46,035 nucleotides of DNA from Prescottella subtropica (GCF_005434945.1 NZ_SKCH01000028.1:1-46035); one strand, 5' to 3'; counted from the stretch's first letter, positions 24,005 to 33,690 are shown. Translations and numbers: made by a program. Notes: a model not told the origin generated them from the sequence alone.

Positions 24005-24329
24005 CCGGTGAAGCACCTCGCTTGCATCTTGTATGCGTCAACCACGGGTGTCCATGGCTCCCCCGACCATGCCTTCGCTCCGAGGTCTACGCAGCGCGTT
24101 GCGCTGTGCGACGGCGATCTGGAGCGGCGTAACTATCTCACATACCAGGTATGGCTTCAAAGTGGCTTTGAAATGTGTGTGTCATGTTGTTACTGTCCGT
24201 ATCGGATAGGGGACGTTCCATCGCGCGGTGACATCAGCACAGCTTGTTGACTCCGACACGGGCGGTCGCCTGTCTCGTCGCCTGTCGGCGGCACCACCTA
24301 TCGGAGATGCACTGCCCCACCACCGGGGT

Positions 24330-24365
24330 CGCGGAGCCTCGAACCATCTGGTTCGAGGCTCCGCG
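24330..24365. terminator. 17-bp perfect hairpin with no obvious upstream gene
   Basis: CGCGGAGCCTCGAACCA and its exact complement enclose only 2 bases. It lies 28 bp upstream of the promoter for the 105-aa gene. It may isolate that unit or be a site for a protein. Confidence 0.5.
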
Positions 24366-24392
24366 TCGTTTACCGGCATCCAGAAATCGACG

Positions 24393-24424
24393 TTGCCGCA
24401 GACCGGAACCACGACACCTACCGT
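24393..24424 (+). promoter_or_regulatory. GTGCCGCAC-type promoter with long leader
   Basis: TTGCCGCAG (24393-24401), 17 bp, TACCGT (24419-24424). The start codon at 24507 is 105 bp after the 9-mer. Confidence 0.45.
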
Positions 24425-24506
24425 CGTTCACGCGTCGCGGACCAACTGCGACCCCTCGCCGCCACACACCGGCCGGAAACACCCCTATACGAGAAGGACA
24501 ACACCC

Positions 24507-24824
24507 ATGCGTTCTGTCGGACAGTCGCACTGCGGCAACCGACCCGGTGACACCGACTCCTTGGTGGCGGCACTGACCGCGGCGATGGAGAGTCGGTTGA
24601 CAGGCATCGACTCACCCAGCCCATCTGAACTGACGATCGTGTCGTGGATGCTCTCTGGCGAGTTGGCTGCGATCCGGCCTGAATGCGAGACCGGCACATC
24701 GATGGAACTGCAACCGCAGGTGCTCGATGTCCTGTTGCGTGAACTCGACCGAATCAACCACCCCGGCCGCAACCTCGGCGCCGTCGCACAGATCGTCGCG
24801 CAACTGGGCGCTGTCGGCGACTAG
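24507..24824 (+). CDS. Hypothetical 105-aa protein
   Basis: ATG 24507 follows GAGAAGGAC. The C-terminal half is helical with leucine spacing (LQPQVLDVLLRELDRINHPGRNLGAVAQIVAQLG). Its stop codon shares CTAG (24821-24824) with the stop of the convergent gene, so the two genes meet exactly. No function known. Confidence 0.6.
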   Translation: MRSVGQSHCGNRPGDTDSLVAALTAAMESRLTGIDSPSPSELTIVSWMLSGELAAIRPECETGTSMELQPQVLDVLLRELDRINHPGRNLGAVAQIVAQLGAVGD

Positions 24825-25489
24825 AACGCGGCCAGGTCCAGATCGTGCAGTGTCGCCGAGACGACATCACTCAACGTGTACTCGCCGGCAACAGTGTGGT
24901 GGTAGGTGCCGTGCCCATTGTCTTCCGCGACCAGCAACAGCGGAGACTGCGCCACCTCGTCGAGGAAGTCGACCAACCGCGTGTACGTGACGACCGGCAA
25001 CTGCAGCATCTCCAACGGGGGCTGCGTGACGACATGACGGGCAACATCCTTGGACAGCGACTGCACCTGCTGCTGCACCGTCATCGCCAGGTCACGCAGA
25101 GCACCGGAATCACCTGCATAGCTGGACAATCCCAGAGCTGCCGTATCTGCAACTTGCTCGACAGCCCGGGCAGCACGCATCACCTCGACGAGAGTGGCCG
25201 CGGACTCGGCGAGCGTATGAGCGGACAACAGGACCGCGGGAACACTCTCGCCAGTGTCGCCGTCGCTGGTGAGCACGGTAGGGGCGAGGCTGTCCGCCCA
25301 TCGTTCGGCGGCTTCGGCGGTGATCATCGACCGTGCCGTGTCGGTGCTGACGCCGGCTGTTTCGGCAACCACAGTGACCATGTTGGTGACGAACTCGCTG
25401 ACCACGTCACGGGAAACCGCGATGCTACGTTCCTGCAGGATCACGCACAGCCGATCCGTTTGCGTGACATGCCAACTTGTTTCGTCCAT
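24821..25489 (-). CDS. Hypothetical 222-aa protein
   Basis: A helical, Ala/Val-rich soluble protein with heptad-like helices (MRAARAVEQVADTAALGL, TVQQQVQSLSKDVARHVV), perhaps a coiled coil. A longer frame begins at ATG 25546, but the shorter start (25489) has better codon use. No motif recognised; divergent from the 328-aa gene at 25576. Confidence 0.6.
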   Translation of the reverse strand: MDETSWHVTQTDRLCVILQERSIAVSRDVVSEFVTNMVTVVAETAGVSTDTARSMITAEAAERWADSLAPTVLTSDGDTGESVPAVLLSAHTLAESAATLVEVMRAARAVEQVADTAALGLSSYAGDSGALRDLAMTVQQQVQSLSKDVARHVVTQPPLEMLQLPVVTYTRLVDFLDEVAQSPLLLVAEDNGHGTYHHTVAGEYTLSDVVSATLHDLDLAAF

Positions 25490-25575
25490 GCGGTGATCAT
25501 CGCGCACGGTGTTCGGGTGTCGACGCCGGACGGTGACAAGGGCCATACGGCGAGGTTCCACTGTCGAGGAAGGAC

Positions 25576-26562
25576 ATGACGATGACGACGACCTCAGCGG
25601 TCCAGGACTGGGATGCTGCGACGGCCGCCCCGGCGGTGATCAGTCAGTTGGAGCAGTCGACGGCCTGGATGGGCAGTGACATGGCGGCGGTGGCACGCCT
25701 GTTCGTCGAGCAGCAGAACGCCCAATCGTGGTGGACGCGCACACATCCACGCCGGGGTGGGGCCGATGTCACCGAAATGCTCACTGGCTGGCTGCCGTAC
25801 GCGTACGGCGTCACCCCGGGCACTCCTCGCCGAACCGAGGACGGGTTGAGTATGGCCGCGCAACTGGTGCGGGACATGCTGCAGGCGCGCGTTCACGCGT
25901 TCACAAGCATGCCGATCTACCTGGCCGGCCCGAACGTCGCCGACACGGTGATCATGCTGGCCGGCACCCACACGTATCGGGGGGAGTCGGTGGCCGATGG
26001 GGTGGGTATCGGCCGCAGCGGCCACCTGGTGCTACCGACCCCGATCATCCGGCGGCAGCCGTCGCAGTTTGATCAGGTCGTCGACTACGTGCTGCAGCAG
26101 GATCCGGTACCGGATGCCGTGCAGGCGATCTCGTGGACCGTCGACACCACTGAGTCCGGCCACACACTGCGCGTGGGGGACTGGATTCTGGTGGGCGAGG
26201 TCGGCGACCCCAACGGAAGCAACATCGAACGGCAGGTCGCGGAGGTGATGTGCGACCCCGCCACCGATGGGTTGATGCCGGAAGTGATGTGGAGCAGCGA
26301 ATGGTCGCAGCCGCTGGCCCGCCCGACCGCCGATACTCGACTGTCCGCTGCCGACCGGATGCGATGCGCGGTGGGTGACTTGAAGTCCGGGAACGTCGCC
26401 CCGTGGACTCGGGGAGACATCTACGACGACATCGACGGGCTGCTCTCAGTCCGGTTGGTGCAGGTGCTGTCGGATGCTGCAGCGGTCGGTCTGCTGTCCG
26501 CCACTCCGGTGGCTGTCGACGGCGCGAACCGCGAAGTGTTCCTGCTGTCGGCGGCGTCCTGA
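25576..26562 (+). CDS. Hypothetical 328-aa protein
   Basis: ATG 25576 is close to GAGGAAGGAC. The protein is Trp- and Asp-rich with a middle beta region (HTLRVGDWILVGEVGDPNGSN) and ends EVFLLSAAS. I recognise no fold. It lacks the 9-mer promoter seen before its downstream neighbour, and no terminator is visible after it. Confidence 0.65.
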   Translation: MTMTTTSAVQDWDAATAAPAVISQLEQSTAWMGSDMAAVARLFVEQQNAQSWWTRTHPRRGGADVTEMLTGWLPYAYGVTPGTPRRTEDGLSMAAQLVRDMLQARVHAFTSMPIYLAGPNVADTVIMLAGTHTYRGESVADGVGIGRSGHLVLPTPIIRRQPSQFDQVVDYVLQQDPVPDAVQAISWTVDTTESGHTLRVGDWILVGEVGDPNGSNIERQVAEVMCDPATDGLMPEVMWSSEWSQPLARPTADTRLSAADRMRCAVGDLKSGNVAPWTRGDIYDDIDGLLSVRLVQVLSDAAAVGLLSATPVAVDGANREVFLLSAAS

Positions 26563-26632
26563 CCAGCAGTGCAAGCGTTGCCGGCGGACGTGTCAGCCGG
26601 CGCCGGTGGTCGACAGCAGATGCCGGTCAGCC

Positions 26633-26662
26633 GTGCCGCACCCGATCGTGATGGGCGACAGT
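26633..26662 (+). promoter_or_regulatory. GTGCCGCAC-type promoter
   Basis: GTGCCGCAC (26633-26641), here 15 bp, then GACAGT (26657-26662). The start at 26703 is 61 bp after the 9-mer. Confidence 0.55.
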
Positions 26663-26702
26663 CTGGATCTCGTCAACCGCAGTCGAGGGAAACGAGGCCC
26701 CC

Positions 26703-27209
26703 ATGTCGATCACGTTCGCACCGGAGATGGCGCCGGTCATCGGTTTCCGTTTGACCGACCACCTCGGTGGCCGTAGCGGCCTGATCGCCGACCACGTGGA
26801 CGCCACCGCTCAGCTGGTGGCGCTGAACGCCTCCGGTGACGTTCTGCCCGGCTGCACCGACCCGGAGTCCGCCCGTTACTACGGCGCGGGTATCGAGTCG
26901 GTCACCGCTGACGGTGACGATGCACCCGAGGTGAACATGTCGAACACCAACGCGGTGATGCTCCTCGACCTGCTCGGCCTCGACACGGAAGGCTTCGGAG
27001 ACTGCCCCGCAGACGACTTCCTCGGACGGGTGCTGGTGGCATCCGCTCTCAGCCCCGCCGACGAGGGCGTTCCTGCACACGCGGTGGGCGGGAATCCTCG
27101 CATGATCGACTGCGGTCGACGGCCGGGCTACATCCAGGAGCGTCTGGGCGATCTGCACCGGTTGGCGGCCTGGGCGGTGGAGAACGGCCGTACCGTGCAG
27201 TGGGGATAG
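26703..27209 (+). CDS. Hypothetical 168-aa protein
   Basis: ATG 26703 follows GAGGGAAACGAGG. Its middle contains NTNAVMLLDLLGLD, and a GNPRMIDCGRRPGYIQERLGDLHRLAAWA stretch is well ordered. No known family recognised. Promoter of the shared type upstream; a small inverted repeat after the stop (CTGCC-GTGAAG-GGCAG, 27225-27240) may end it. Confidence 0.65.
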   Translation: MSITFAPEMAPVIGFRLTDHLGGRSGLIADHVDATAQLVALNASGDVLPGCTDPESARYYGAGIESVTADGDDAPEVNMSNTNAVMLLDLLGLDTEGFGDCPADDFLGRVLVASALSPADEGVPAHAVGGNPRMIDCGRRPGYIQERLGDLHRLAAWAVENGRTVQWG

Positions 27210-27413
27210 ATAGCGAAGCGCACCTGCCGTGAAGGGCAGAGCCACATGTGACGGCCCTCGCAGGACGCGTCCCCGGTGCACTACCAGCGATTCTGTCCAA
27301 TCTCCGAGGTGGAGCCTCCGTGCCAGCATGGCCGCTCTCGGCAGTAACCTCATCGCCGACCGTGTGTAGGAATCGGCACCTCTGGGCCGACAGGTACGAA
27401 GGCAGGCTCTCGG

Positions 27414-30400
27414 GTGTCGGGTTCAGTTCATGACGTCATTGAGGCGTTCCGTCAGGCACCCAGCAATTCGGAGCGAGGCACGAAGTTCGAGCAGTTGATG
27501 GTCCGCTACTTCCAACTCGACCCGCTGCTCTCCCAGCAGTACGAGCAGGTGTGGCGGTGGACGGACTGGCCCGGCCGCGACGGCAAACCGGACACCGGGA
27601 TCGACCTGGTCGCCCGGGAGCGGGACACGGGCGCGTTCACCGCGATCCAGTGCAAGTTCTACGAGCCGACCCACACCCTCGCCAAGGCGGATATCGATTC
27701 GTTTTTCACGGCGTCGGGGAAGAAGCCCTTCACGAACCGAGTGATCATCTCGACCACCGATCGGTGGGGGCGTAACGCGGAGGCGGCACTCGAGGATCAG
27801 AACACGCCGGTGCAGCGGATCGGGTTGGCGGAGATCGCCGAGTCTCCGATCGACTGGGATGTGGCCTGGCCGAAGGGCGAACTTACGGTCACGTTGTCGG
27901 AGGCGAAGCGGCACGATCCGCGCCCGCACCAGCAGGACGCGATCGACGCGGTGTTCACCGGGTTCGACGCCGGCCACGACCGCGGCAAGCTGATCATGGC
28001 GTGCGGAACCGGTAAAACGTTCACCGCGTTGAAGATCGCGGAACGCACCGCCGCCGAGCAGGGCGGGTCGGCGAAGATCCTGTTCGCGGTGCCGTCGATC
28101 TCGCTGTTGTCGCAGACGTTGCGGGAATGGACCGCCCAGACCTTGTTGGATCTGCGGGCGTTCGCGGTCTGCTCGGATACAAAGGTTTCCCGCGCCGCGG
28201 AGGACATCGGCGCCGTGGATGTCGCGATCCCGGTGACCACCGATCCGGCGACCCTGGCTGCGGAGATGGGGCACCGGAAGCGGGCGAAGGGGTTGACGGT
28301 GGTGTTCACCACCTACCAGTCCCTGCCGGTGGTCGCGGCCGCCCAGACGCAGGGGGTGGACGGGTTCGATCTGGTGATCTGCGACGAAGCGCACCGCACC
28401 ACCGGCGTCACCCTCGCCGGTGAGGACGAGTCGAACTTCGTGCGCGTCCACGACGGCGACTTCCTCAAGACGGCCCGCCGGCTGTATATGACGGCGACAC
28501 CCCGGCTGTTCGACGAGAAGGTCAAGGATCAGGCGGCCGAGCATTCGGCCGAGCTGGCGTCGATGGACGACGAGACGAAGTTCGGGCCGGAGTTCCACCG
28601 CCTGTCGTTCGGGGACGCCGTCGAACGGGGCCTGCTCACCGACTACAAGGTGATCGTGCTGACCGTCGACGAAGACCTCGTCGCCTTCCCGTTGCAGCAG
28701 CAGCTCGCCGGCGAGTTCTCCGAGCTGAAACTCGATGATGCGTCGAAGATCGTCGGCTGCTGGAACGGCCTGGCGAAACGGGCCGGACGGACCCCGGACG
28801 GCACCGGCTTCGCGCCGGGGGAGCCGCCGATGCGGCGGGCGGTGGTGTTCGCGAAGGACATCGCCGCCTCCAAACAGGTCGCCGACGTGTTCCCGGCCGT
28901 CGTGGATGCCTACCGGGATCTGTTGGACGAGAGCGAGAACGACGGCCACGACATCGCGGCGACGAACCGGGATCTGGCGTGTTCGGTGCACCACGTCGAC
29001 GGCACCTACAACGCCCTCCAGCGCAACGCCGAGTTGTCGTGGCTCAAGGCGCCGGTCCCGGAGGGGGAGTGCCGGATCCTGACGAACGCCCGCTGCCTGT
29101 CCGAGGGTGTGGACGTGCCGGCCTTGGATGCGGTGATGTTCCTCAACCCCCGCAACAGTGTGGTGGATGTGGTGCAGTCCGTCGGGCGGGTGATGCGCAA
29201 GGCCGACGGCAAGGACTACGGCTACATCATCCTGCCGGTCGCTGTCCCCGCTGGCGTCTCGCCGTCGCAGGCGTTGTCGGACAACCGCCGCTTCAAGGTC
29301 GTGTGGCAGGTCCTCAACGCGCTGCGCGCGCACGACGACCGGTTCAACGCGATGGTCAACTCCATTGCCCTCAATAGCACTGCGGCGGAGAAGAAGACCG
29401 GTAAGGGCTCGTCGATGCTGATGGGCGACCACATCGGCCCCGTCGCGGACGGCACCGGCGAATCCGTCGCCGGCACCGGCAACAGCACCGATGGTGGCTC
29501 GTCGACCGCCGCCGGCTCCGACGGCGCCTCGACCGCCGCCGCCGATGCGGGTGGGCAGGTGGCGCAGCAGATGGCGCTGTTCTCGCTGTCGGAGTGGCAG
29601 GAAGCGATCGTCGCGAAGATCGTCGACAAGGTCGGCACCCGCGCTTACTGGGAAGACTGGGCCGCCGACGTCGCCGACATCGCCGCCGCCCAGAACACCC
29701 GCATCCGTGCACAGTTGGACGCCGCCGACCCGCAGGTCACCGCCGCGTTCGAGCGGTTCCTGCAAGGCTTGCGGGACAATCTCAACGACTCCATCACCAC
29801 CGACGACGCGATCTCGATGCTCTCGCAGCATCTGATCACCAAACCGGTGTTCGACGCCCTGTTCGCCGAACACGACTTCGCCTCCCACAACCCGGTCTCG
29901 CGGGTGATGCAGGCGATGGTCGACACCCTCGGCGACGCCGGCCTCGAAGCCGAGACCGCGAAACTCGACGGCTTCTACGCCTCCGTCCGCGTCCGCGCCG
30001 CCGAAGTGAGCACCGCCGACGGCAAGCAGAAGGTCATCGCCGAGCTCTACGAGAAGTTCTTCCGCCTCGGCTTCCGCAAGCAGTCCGAAGCCCTCGGCAT
30101 CGTCTACACCCCGGTCGAGGTCGTCGACTTCATCCTCCGCGCCGCCAACCAAGCCTCCCGAGACGCGTTCGGCCGCGGCCTGACCGACGAAGGCGTCCAC
30201 ATCCTCGACCCGTTCACCGGCACCGGCACCTTCATCACCCGGCTGCTGCAGTCCGGACTGATCTTCCCCGAAGACCTGGCCCGCAAGTACAGCCGCGAGT
30301 TGCACGCCAACGAGATCATGCTGCTGGCGTACTACATCGCGGCGGTGAACATCGAATCGACCTACCACGCCCTCATCGGCAGCGAGAGCGTCGGGGAGTA

Positions 30401-32372
30401 CAGCCCGTTCGAGGGGGTCGTGCTCGCCGACACCTTCCAGATCACCGAAGACGGCGACAGCCTCGACTCGGACATGTTCCCCCAGAACAACGACCGCATC
30501 GTCCGCCAGAAACAGATCCCCATCAACGTCGTCGTCGGCAACCCGCCGTACTCGGTCGGACAGACCAGTGCGAACGACCTGAACGCCAACATCTCCTACC
30601 CTACGTTGGACAAGCGGATCGCCGACACCTACGCCGCGCGATCGACCGCGACGAACAAGAACAGCCTCTACGACTCCTACCTGCGCGCCTTCCGGTGGGC
30701 CACCGACCGCATCGGTGACGCCGGCATCGTCGCGTTCGTCTCCAACGGCGGCTGGATCGACGGCAACACCGCCGACGGCATCCGCCTCTCCCTCGCCGGT
30801 GAATACTCCCGCATTTACGTCTACAACCTGCGCGGCAACCAGCGCACCGCCGGTGAACTCTCCCGCAAGGAAGGCGGCAAGGTCTTCGGCTCCGGAAGTC
30901 GTAACACCGTCGCTGTCTTCATCGGCATCAAGAACCCCGCCCACGCCGGCGCCTGCGAGGTCTTCTACCGCGACATCGGCGACTATCTGAGCCGCGAGCA
31001 GAAACTCGAGATCGTCGACGCCGACACCCTCCCCAGCATCGACTGGCAGTCCATCACCCCCAACGCCCACGGCGACTGGGTCAACCAACGCAACGACGAC
31101 TACCTCGCCTGGCCTGCCATCGGCGAGAAGAAGCAGACACCGGGACAGGTCACAGTCTTCGCGCTGTATTCGTCGGGCTTGAAGTCGAATCGGGATGCGT
31201 GGGTGTACAACTACGAGAAGTCGGCAGTCGCGTCGAACGTCCAGCGCACGCTCGACTTCTACAACAGTCACGTCGACGACTTTGCTGCTTATTGCGCGGG
31301 GAACGCAGTCACAGACCGGAAGGGCGCCGCAGACCAGTTCATGGACAACGACCCGACGAAGGTCAGCTGGAGTGGAGGTCTCAGGTCGGACTTCGCTGCC
31401 GGAAAGCATCATTCGTACGAGCCGAAATCTCTCACAGCCGGGCTCTACCGACCGTTCTCTAAGCAGTACGTGTACTACAGCGCTGCGCTCAACGAGCGTC
31501 GCTATCAGCTCCCCGTGCTGTTCCCGACCTCGGACCACAAGAACATCGGCATCGTGCTGACTGCACCGGCGTCGCACTTTGAGTTCACCCCGTTCATCAC
31601 GGATCTACTGCCGAACCTCCATCTGCTAGACACCGGTCAGTTTTTTCCCCGCTGGACGTACGTGAAGGCCGAGCCGGCAGCCGGGGAGCTGGACTTCGCG
31701 TCAGTAGGCGCCGCTGACGTCGACGAGCACGGCTACCGGCGGGTCGACAACATCACCGACAGCATCCTTGCCCTCTACCGCGACGCGGTCGGCAATCAGG
31801 TCACCAAGGACGACATCTTCTACTACGTCTACGGACTTCTCCACGACCCCGCCTACCGCGCGAACTATGCGGCAGATCTGAAGAAGATGCTCCCGCACAT
31901 CCCCACCCCCGAAACTCGTGAACGGTTCGAGCAGCTCACTGCAGCTGGCCGGCAGTTGGCGGACCTGCACGTGAACTACGAGACCGTCGAGCCGTACGAC
32001 CTGGACGTGCAACTCAAGAAGGGTGCCTCCGCTACTGACCGCGAGACGTGGCGAGTGTCGAAAATCAAGTGGGGCAAGAAGAAAGACCCCGACACCGGCA
32101 AGAACGTAGACGATCGCACCACCATCGTCTACAACCCGAAGGTCACCATCACAGGCATCCCAGAAGACGCCGAACGCTACATGCTTGGCCCCCGCTCGGC
32201 GCTGGCATGGATGCTCGACCGGTATCAGGTCAAGATCGACAAGGCATCCGGGATCGTCAACGACCCCAACGACTGGTGCGACGAACACGACCAGCCTGAC
32301 TACATTGTCGACCTCATCAAGCGAGTGACCACCGTCGCGGTCGAGACGATGAAGATCGTCGACTCGCTGTAG
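27414..32372 (+). CDS. Type ISP restriction-modification enzyme, single polypeptide
   Basis: A 1652-aa enzyme combining all steps. Residues 1-160 are a PD-(D/E)xK nuclease (GIDLVA with D64, AIQCKFY with Q79/K81). A superfamily 2 helicase follows: ACGTGKT (196-202), CDEAH (323-327), TATP (about 360), QSVGRVMRK (about 589-597). A Gly/Ser/Thr linker spans about 690-720. The N6-adenine methylase has LDPFTGTGTF (931-940) and NPPYS (1043-1047). The C-terminal 500 residues are the specificity region. Such enzymes translocate on DNA and cut foreign DNA lacking their methylation. GTG 27414 follows AAGGCAGG. Codon use changes near 31141. No antirestriction or separate methylase gene accompanies it. Confidence 0.85.
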   Translation: MSGSVHDVIEAFRQAPSNSERGTKFEQLMVRYFQLDPLLSQQYEQVWRWTDWPGRDGKPDTGIDLVARERDTGAFTAIQCKFYEPTHTLAKADIDSFFTASGKKPFTNRVIISTTDRWGRNAEAALEDQNTPVQRIGLAEIAESPIDWDVAWPKGELTVTLSEAKRHDPRPHQQDAIDAVFTGFDAGHDRGKLIMACGTGKTFTALKIAERTAAEQGGSAKILFAVPSISLLSQTLREWTAQTLLDLRAFAVCSDTKVSRAAEDIGAVDVAIPVTTDPATLAAEMGHRKRAKGLTVVFTTYQSLPVVAAAQTQGVDGFDLVICDEAHRTTGVTLAGEDESNFVRVHDGDFLKTARRLYMTATPRLFDEKVKDQAAEHSAELASMDDETKFGPEFHRLSFGDAVERGLLTDYKVIVLTVDEDLVAFPLQQQLAGEFSELKLDDASKIVGCWNGLAKRAGRTPDGTGFAPGEPPMRRAVVFAKDIAASKQVADVFPAVVDAYRDLLDESENDGHDIAATNRDLACSVHHVDGTYNALQRNAELSWLKAPVPEGECRILTNARCLSEGVDVPALDAVMFLNPRNSVVDVVQSVGRVMRKADGKDYGYIILPVAVPAGVSPSQALSDNRRFKVVWQVLNALRAHDDRFNAMVNSIALNSTAAEKKTGKGSSMLMGDHIGPVADGTGESVAGTGNSTDGGSSTAAGSDGASTAAADAGGQVAQQMALFSLSEWQEAIVAKIVDKVGTRAYWEDWAADVADIAAAQNTRIRAQLDAADPQVTAAFERFLQGLRDNLNDSITTDDAISMLSQHLITKPVFDALFAEHDFASHNPVSRVMQAMVDTLGDAGLEAETAKLDGFYASVRVRAAEVSTADGKQKVIAELYEKFFRLGFRKQSEALGIVYTPVEVVDFILRAANQASRDAFGRGLTDEGVHILDPFTGTGTFITRLLQSGLIFPEDLARKYSRELHANEIMLLAYYIAAVNIESTYHALIGSESVGEYSPFEGVVLADTFQITEDGDSLDSDMFPQNNDRIVRQKQIPINVVVGNPPYSVGQTSANDLNANISYPTLDKRIADTYAARSTATNKNSLYDSYLRAFRWATDRIGDAGIVAFVSNGGWIDGNTADGIRLSLAGEYSRIYVYNLRGNQRTAGELSRKEGGKVFGSGSRNTVAVFIGIKNPAHAGACEVFYRDIGDYLSREQKLEIVDADTLPSIDWQSITPNAHGDWVNQRNDDYLAWPAIGEKKQTPGQVTVFALYSSGLKSNRDAWVYNYEKSAVASNVQRTLDFYNSHVDDFAAYCAGNAVTDRKGAADQFMDNDPTKVSWSGGLRSDFAAGKHHSYEPKSLTAGLYRPFSKQYVYYSAALNERRYQLPVLFPTSDHKNIGIVLTAPASHFEFTPFITDLLPNLHLLDTGQFFPRWTYVKAEPAAGELDFASVGAADVDEHGYRRVDNITDSILALYRDAVGNQVTKDDIFYYVYGLLHDPAYRANYAADLKKMLPHIPTPETRERFEQLTAAGRQLADLHVNYETVEPYDLDVQLKKGASATDRETWRVSKIKWGKKKDPDTGKNVDDRTTIVYNPKVTITGIPEDAERYMLGPRSALAWMLDRYQVKIDKASGIVNDPNDWCDEHDQPDYIVDLIKRVTTVAVETMKIVDSL

Positions 32373-32407
32373 ACCGGACGGGCAGATACGAAGAAACGGG
32401 ATGACTT

Positions 32408-32448
32408 AGGCCAGTTGGGCGACACTGTTGTCACTGCCCGACTGGCCT
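32408..32448 (+). terminator. Terminator hairpin after the ISP gene
   Basis: AGGCCAGTTGGGC pairs with GCCCGACTGGCCT (one wobble), with GACA/TGTC inside. It starts 36 bp after the stop. Confidence 0.65.
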
Positions 32449-32514
32449 TGCTGGCGCTGTCCGTATTCAGTTGCGCGGGATCTGTGGTGCCGATGCTTCG
32501 CTGCGTGCATTGTT

Positions 32515-32546
32515 GTGCCGCACCGGTTCTGGGTGCCAGTGAGGGT
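32515..32546 (+). promoter_or_regulatory. GTGCCGCAC-type promoter
   Basis: GTGCCGCAC (32515-32523), 17 bp, GAGGGT (32541-32546). The start is 63 bp after the 9-mer. Confidence 0.6.
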
Positions 32547-32586
32547 GGGGTGTCCAAGTTCCGACGCGCCTCAGGAGTGTGCTCGC

Positions 32587-33051
32587 ATGACCCCAGCCCC
32601 CGCCGCCCTCGATGATGTTTGCCGCCCCGACCGGCCATTACCGGCTGCCGAAGCACCCACAGCCAGCACCTGTTCAGTGTGTGAGGCCCCGATGATCCGC
32701 CGGTGGGATACGGCGGGAACCGATTTCACGTGGGTCGACGAGTACGGCCAGCGTGCCGGAGGAGAGTCCCCGATCCCCGGTGTGAGCACTGTCAGCGACT
32801 ACCTGACTCACCTCCTCGACGGGGACCGGATCGTCGAATACTCCGACTTCTCAGCCCGATCTGCCCTCGGGGCCGGGATTCTGCCGTGGGAGCACTGGCA
32901 CACACCGCAGCCTGGACCGCCGCTGAATCTGCCCGGCGGTGTCCCCGAGTGCTGCGGGACGCCGATGCAGCTCGTCCGTGACGGCTGGCGTTGTCGTGAG
33001 CGGCGCACGTTGTTCTGGCGTGACGAGGAGTCCGCGACTGCCGCAGCGTGA
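32587..33051 (+). CDS. Hypothetical zinc-ribbon protein, 154 aa
   Basis: ATG 32587 follows CAGGAG. Two cysteine pairs flank the protein: CSVCEAPM near residue 28 and ECCGTPMQLVRDGWRCRE near 120, a metal-ribbon pattern of CxxC with CC...C. Between them is an acidic, Gly-rich region. Role unknown; single-gene unit with its own promoter and a 15-bp perfect hairpin after the stop. Confidence 0.65.
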   Translation: MTPAPAALDDVCRPDRPLPAAEAPTASTCSVCEAPMIRRWDTAGTDFTWVDEYGQRAGGESPIPGVSTVSDYLTHLLDGDRIVEYSDFSARSALGAGILPWEHWHTPQPGPPLNLPGGVPECCGTPMQLVRDGWRCRERRTLFWRDEESATAAA

Positions 33052-33053
33052 CC

Positions 33054-33088
33054 GTGGGCCGGCACCCCAGTTCGGGGTGCCGGCCCAC
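33054..33088 (+). terminator. Terminator hairpin, 15-bp perfect stem
   Basis: GTGGGCCGGCACCCC and its complement enclose AGTTC, followed by AGTTTCT. It starts 2 bp after the stop. Confidence 0.75.
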
Positions 33089-33151
33089 AGTTTCTGATGG
33101 GTGGGCTGTCCGACACCTACCGCCGACGGCCAGGTCCGGGTGGGTTTCGTG

Positions 33152-33183
33152 GTGCCGCACTCGCGAGGGCCGGTGGTGACGAT
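33152..33183 (+). promoter_or_regulatory. GTGCCGCAC-type promoter
   Basis: GTGCCGCAC (33152-33160), 17 bp, GACGAT (33178-33183). The start is 61 bp after the 9-mer. Confidence 0.6.
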
Positions 33184-33221
33184 GGGTTTATCGGAGATGC
33201 ACAACGACGGAGGGATTGCAC

Positions 33222-33677
33222 ATGATGACGATGGGGACTCGTTGGGTCAGTGGATCGTTCACCTTCCCGGACTGCTCGGAGGACGACAACGGGCTGGATG
33301 CGTCGATCGGTGACGCGATCGCACGCCTGGGCGCGGTCGGCGTCCACGCCGATGCCGGTGACCGTGTGCCGGTGAACCTGGACGCGCAACTCGCCGCGCT
33401 GGTGGCGGGAGTGTTCCGGCCGGACGCGGACCGCGGGATGTGCGGTCACGCCCGCGAACGCGGTGGCGCTGAACTGTGCGTCGTGTTCGACGGATCCGGC
33501 CCGGCCAGCGACGCGCAGACGGTGTCGGCGGCACTGTCGGAACTGGCGGAGATCGGCGTGCACGGGCAGGTCGAATGCGTCGAGATCGGCACGGAGGGGC
33601 CGACGTTCACCCGCTGGTCGGTGGACGGCGGCCTGGTCAACGTCGATGCGGGTGGCCGCGTCGTCTACACCGGCTGA
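33222..33677 (+). CDS. Hypothetical 151-aa protein
   Basis: ATG 33222 follows CGGAGGG; ATG 33225 is equivalent. The sequence has a beta-like first part (TRWVSGSFTFPDC) and alternating helices and strands, ending DGGLVNVDAGGRVVYTG. No known family. The leader contains TATCGGAGATGCAC, shared in variant form with the gene cut by IS3 at 45837. A hairpin follows the stop. Confidence 0.65.
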   Translation: MMTMGTRWVSGSFTFPDCSEDDNGLDASIGDAIARLGAVGVHADAGDRVPVNLDAQLAALVAGVFRPDADRGMCGHARERGGAELCVVFDGSGPASDAQTVSAALSELAEIGVHGQVECVEIGTEGPTFTRWSVDGGLVNVDAGGRVVYTG

Positions 33678-33690
33678 CGCTTTCACCGCA

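Larger units (their letters stand above)
24005..24506. other. 502-bp intergenic region with dyads, a hairpin and a promoter
   Basis: It holds two dyads (CATACCAGGTATG at 24141-24153; TTCAAAG-TGG-CTTTGAA at 24156-24172) likely for the divergent XRE gene, a TATCGGAGATGCAC word (24299-24312) found again at 33189 and, in variant form, 45805, a 17-bp perfect hairpin (24330-24365), and a 9-mer promoter (24393-24424). No gene was seen in it. Confidence 0.5.

Noticed and set aside
27423-31577. A 1384-codon open frame on the minus strand opposite the ISP enzyme.
   Set aside because: It is a mirror frame caused by the strong codon bias of the real gene, whose motifs are intact on the plus strand.
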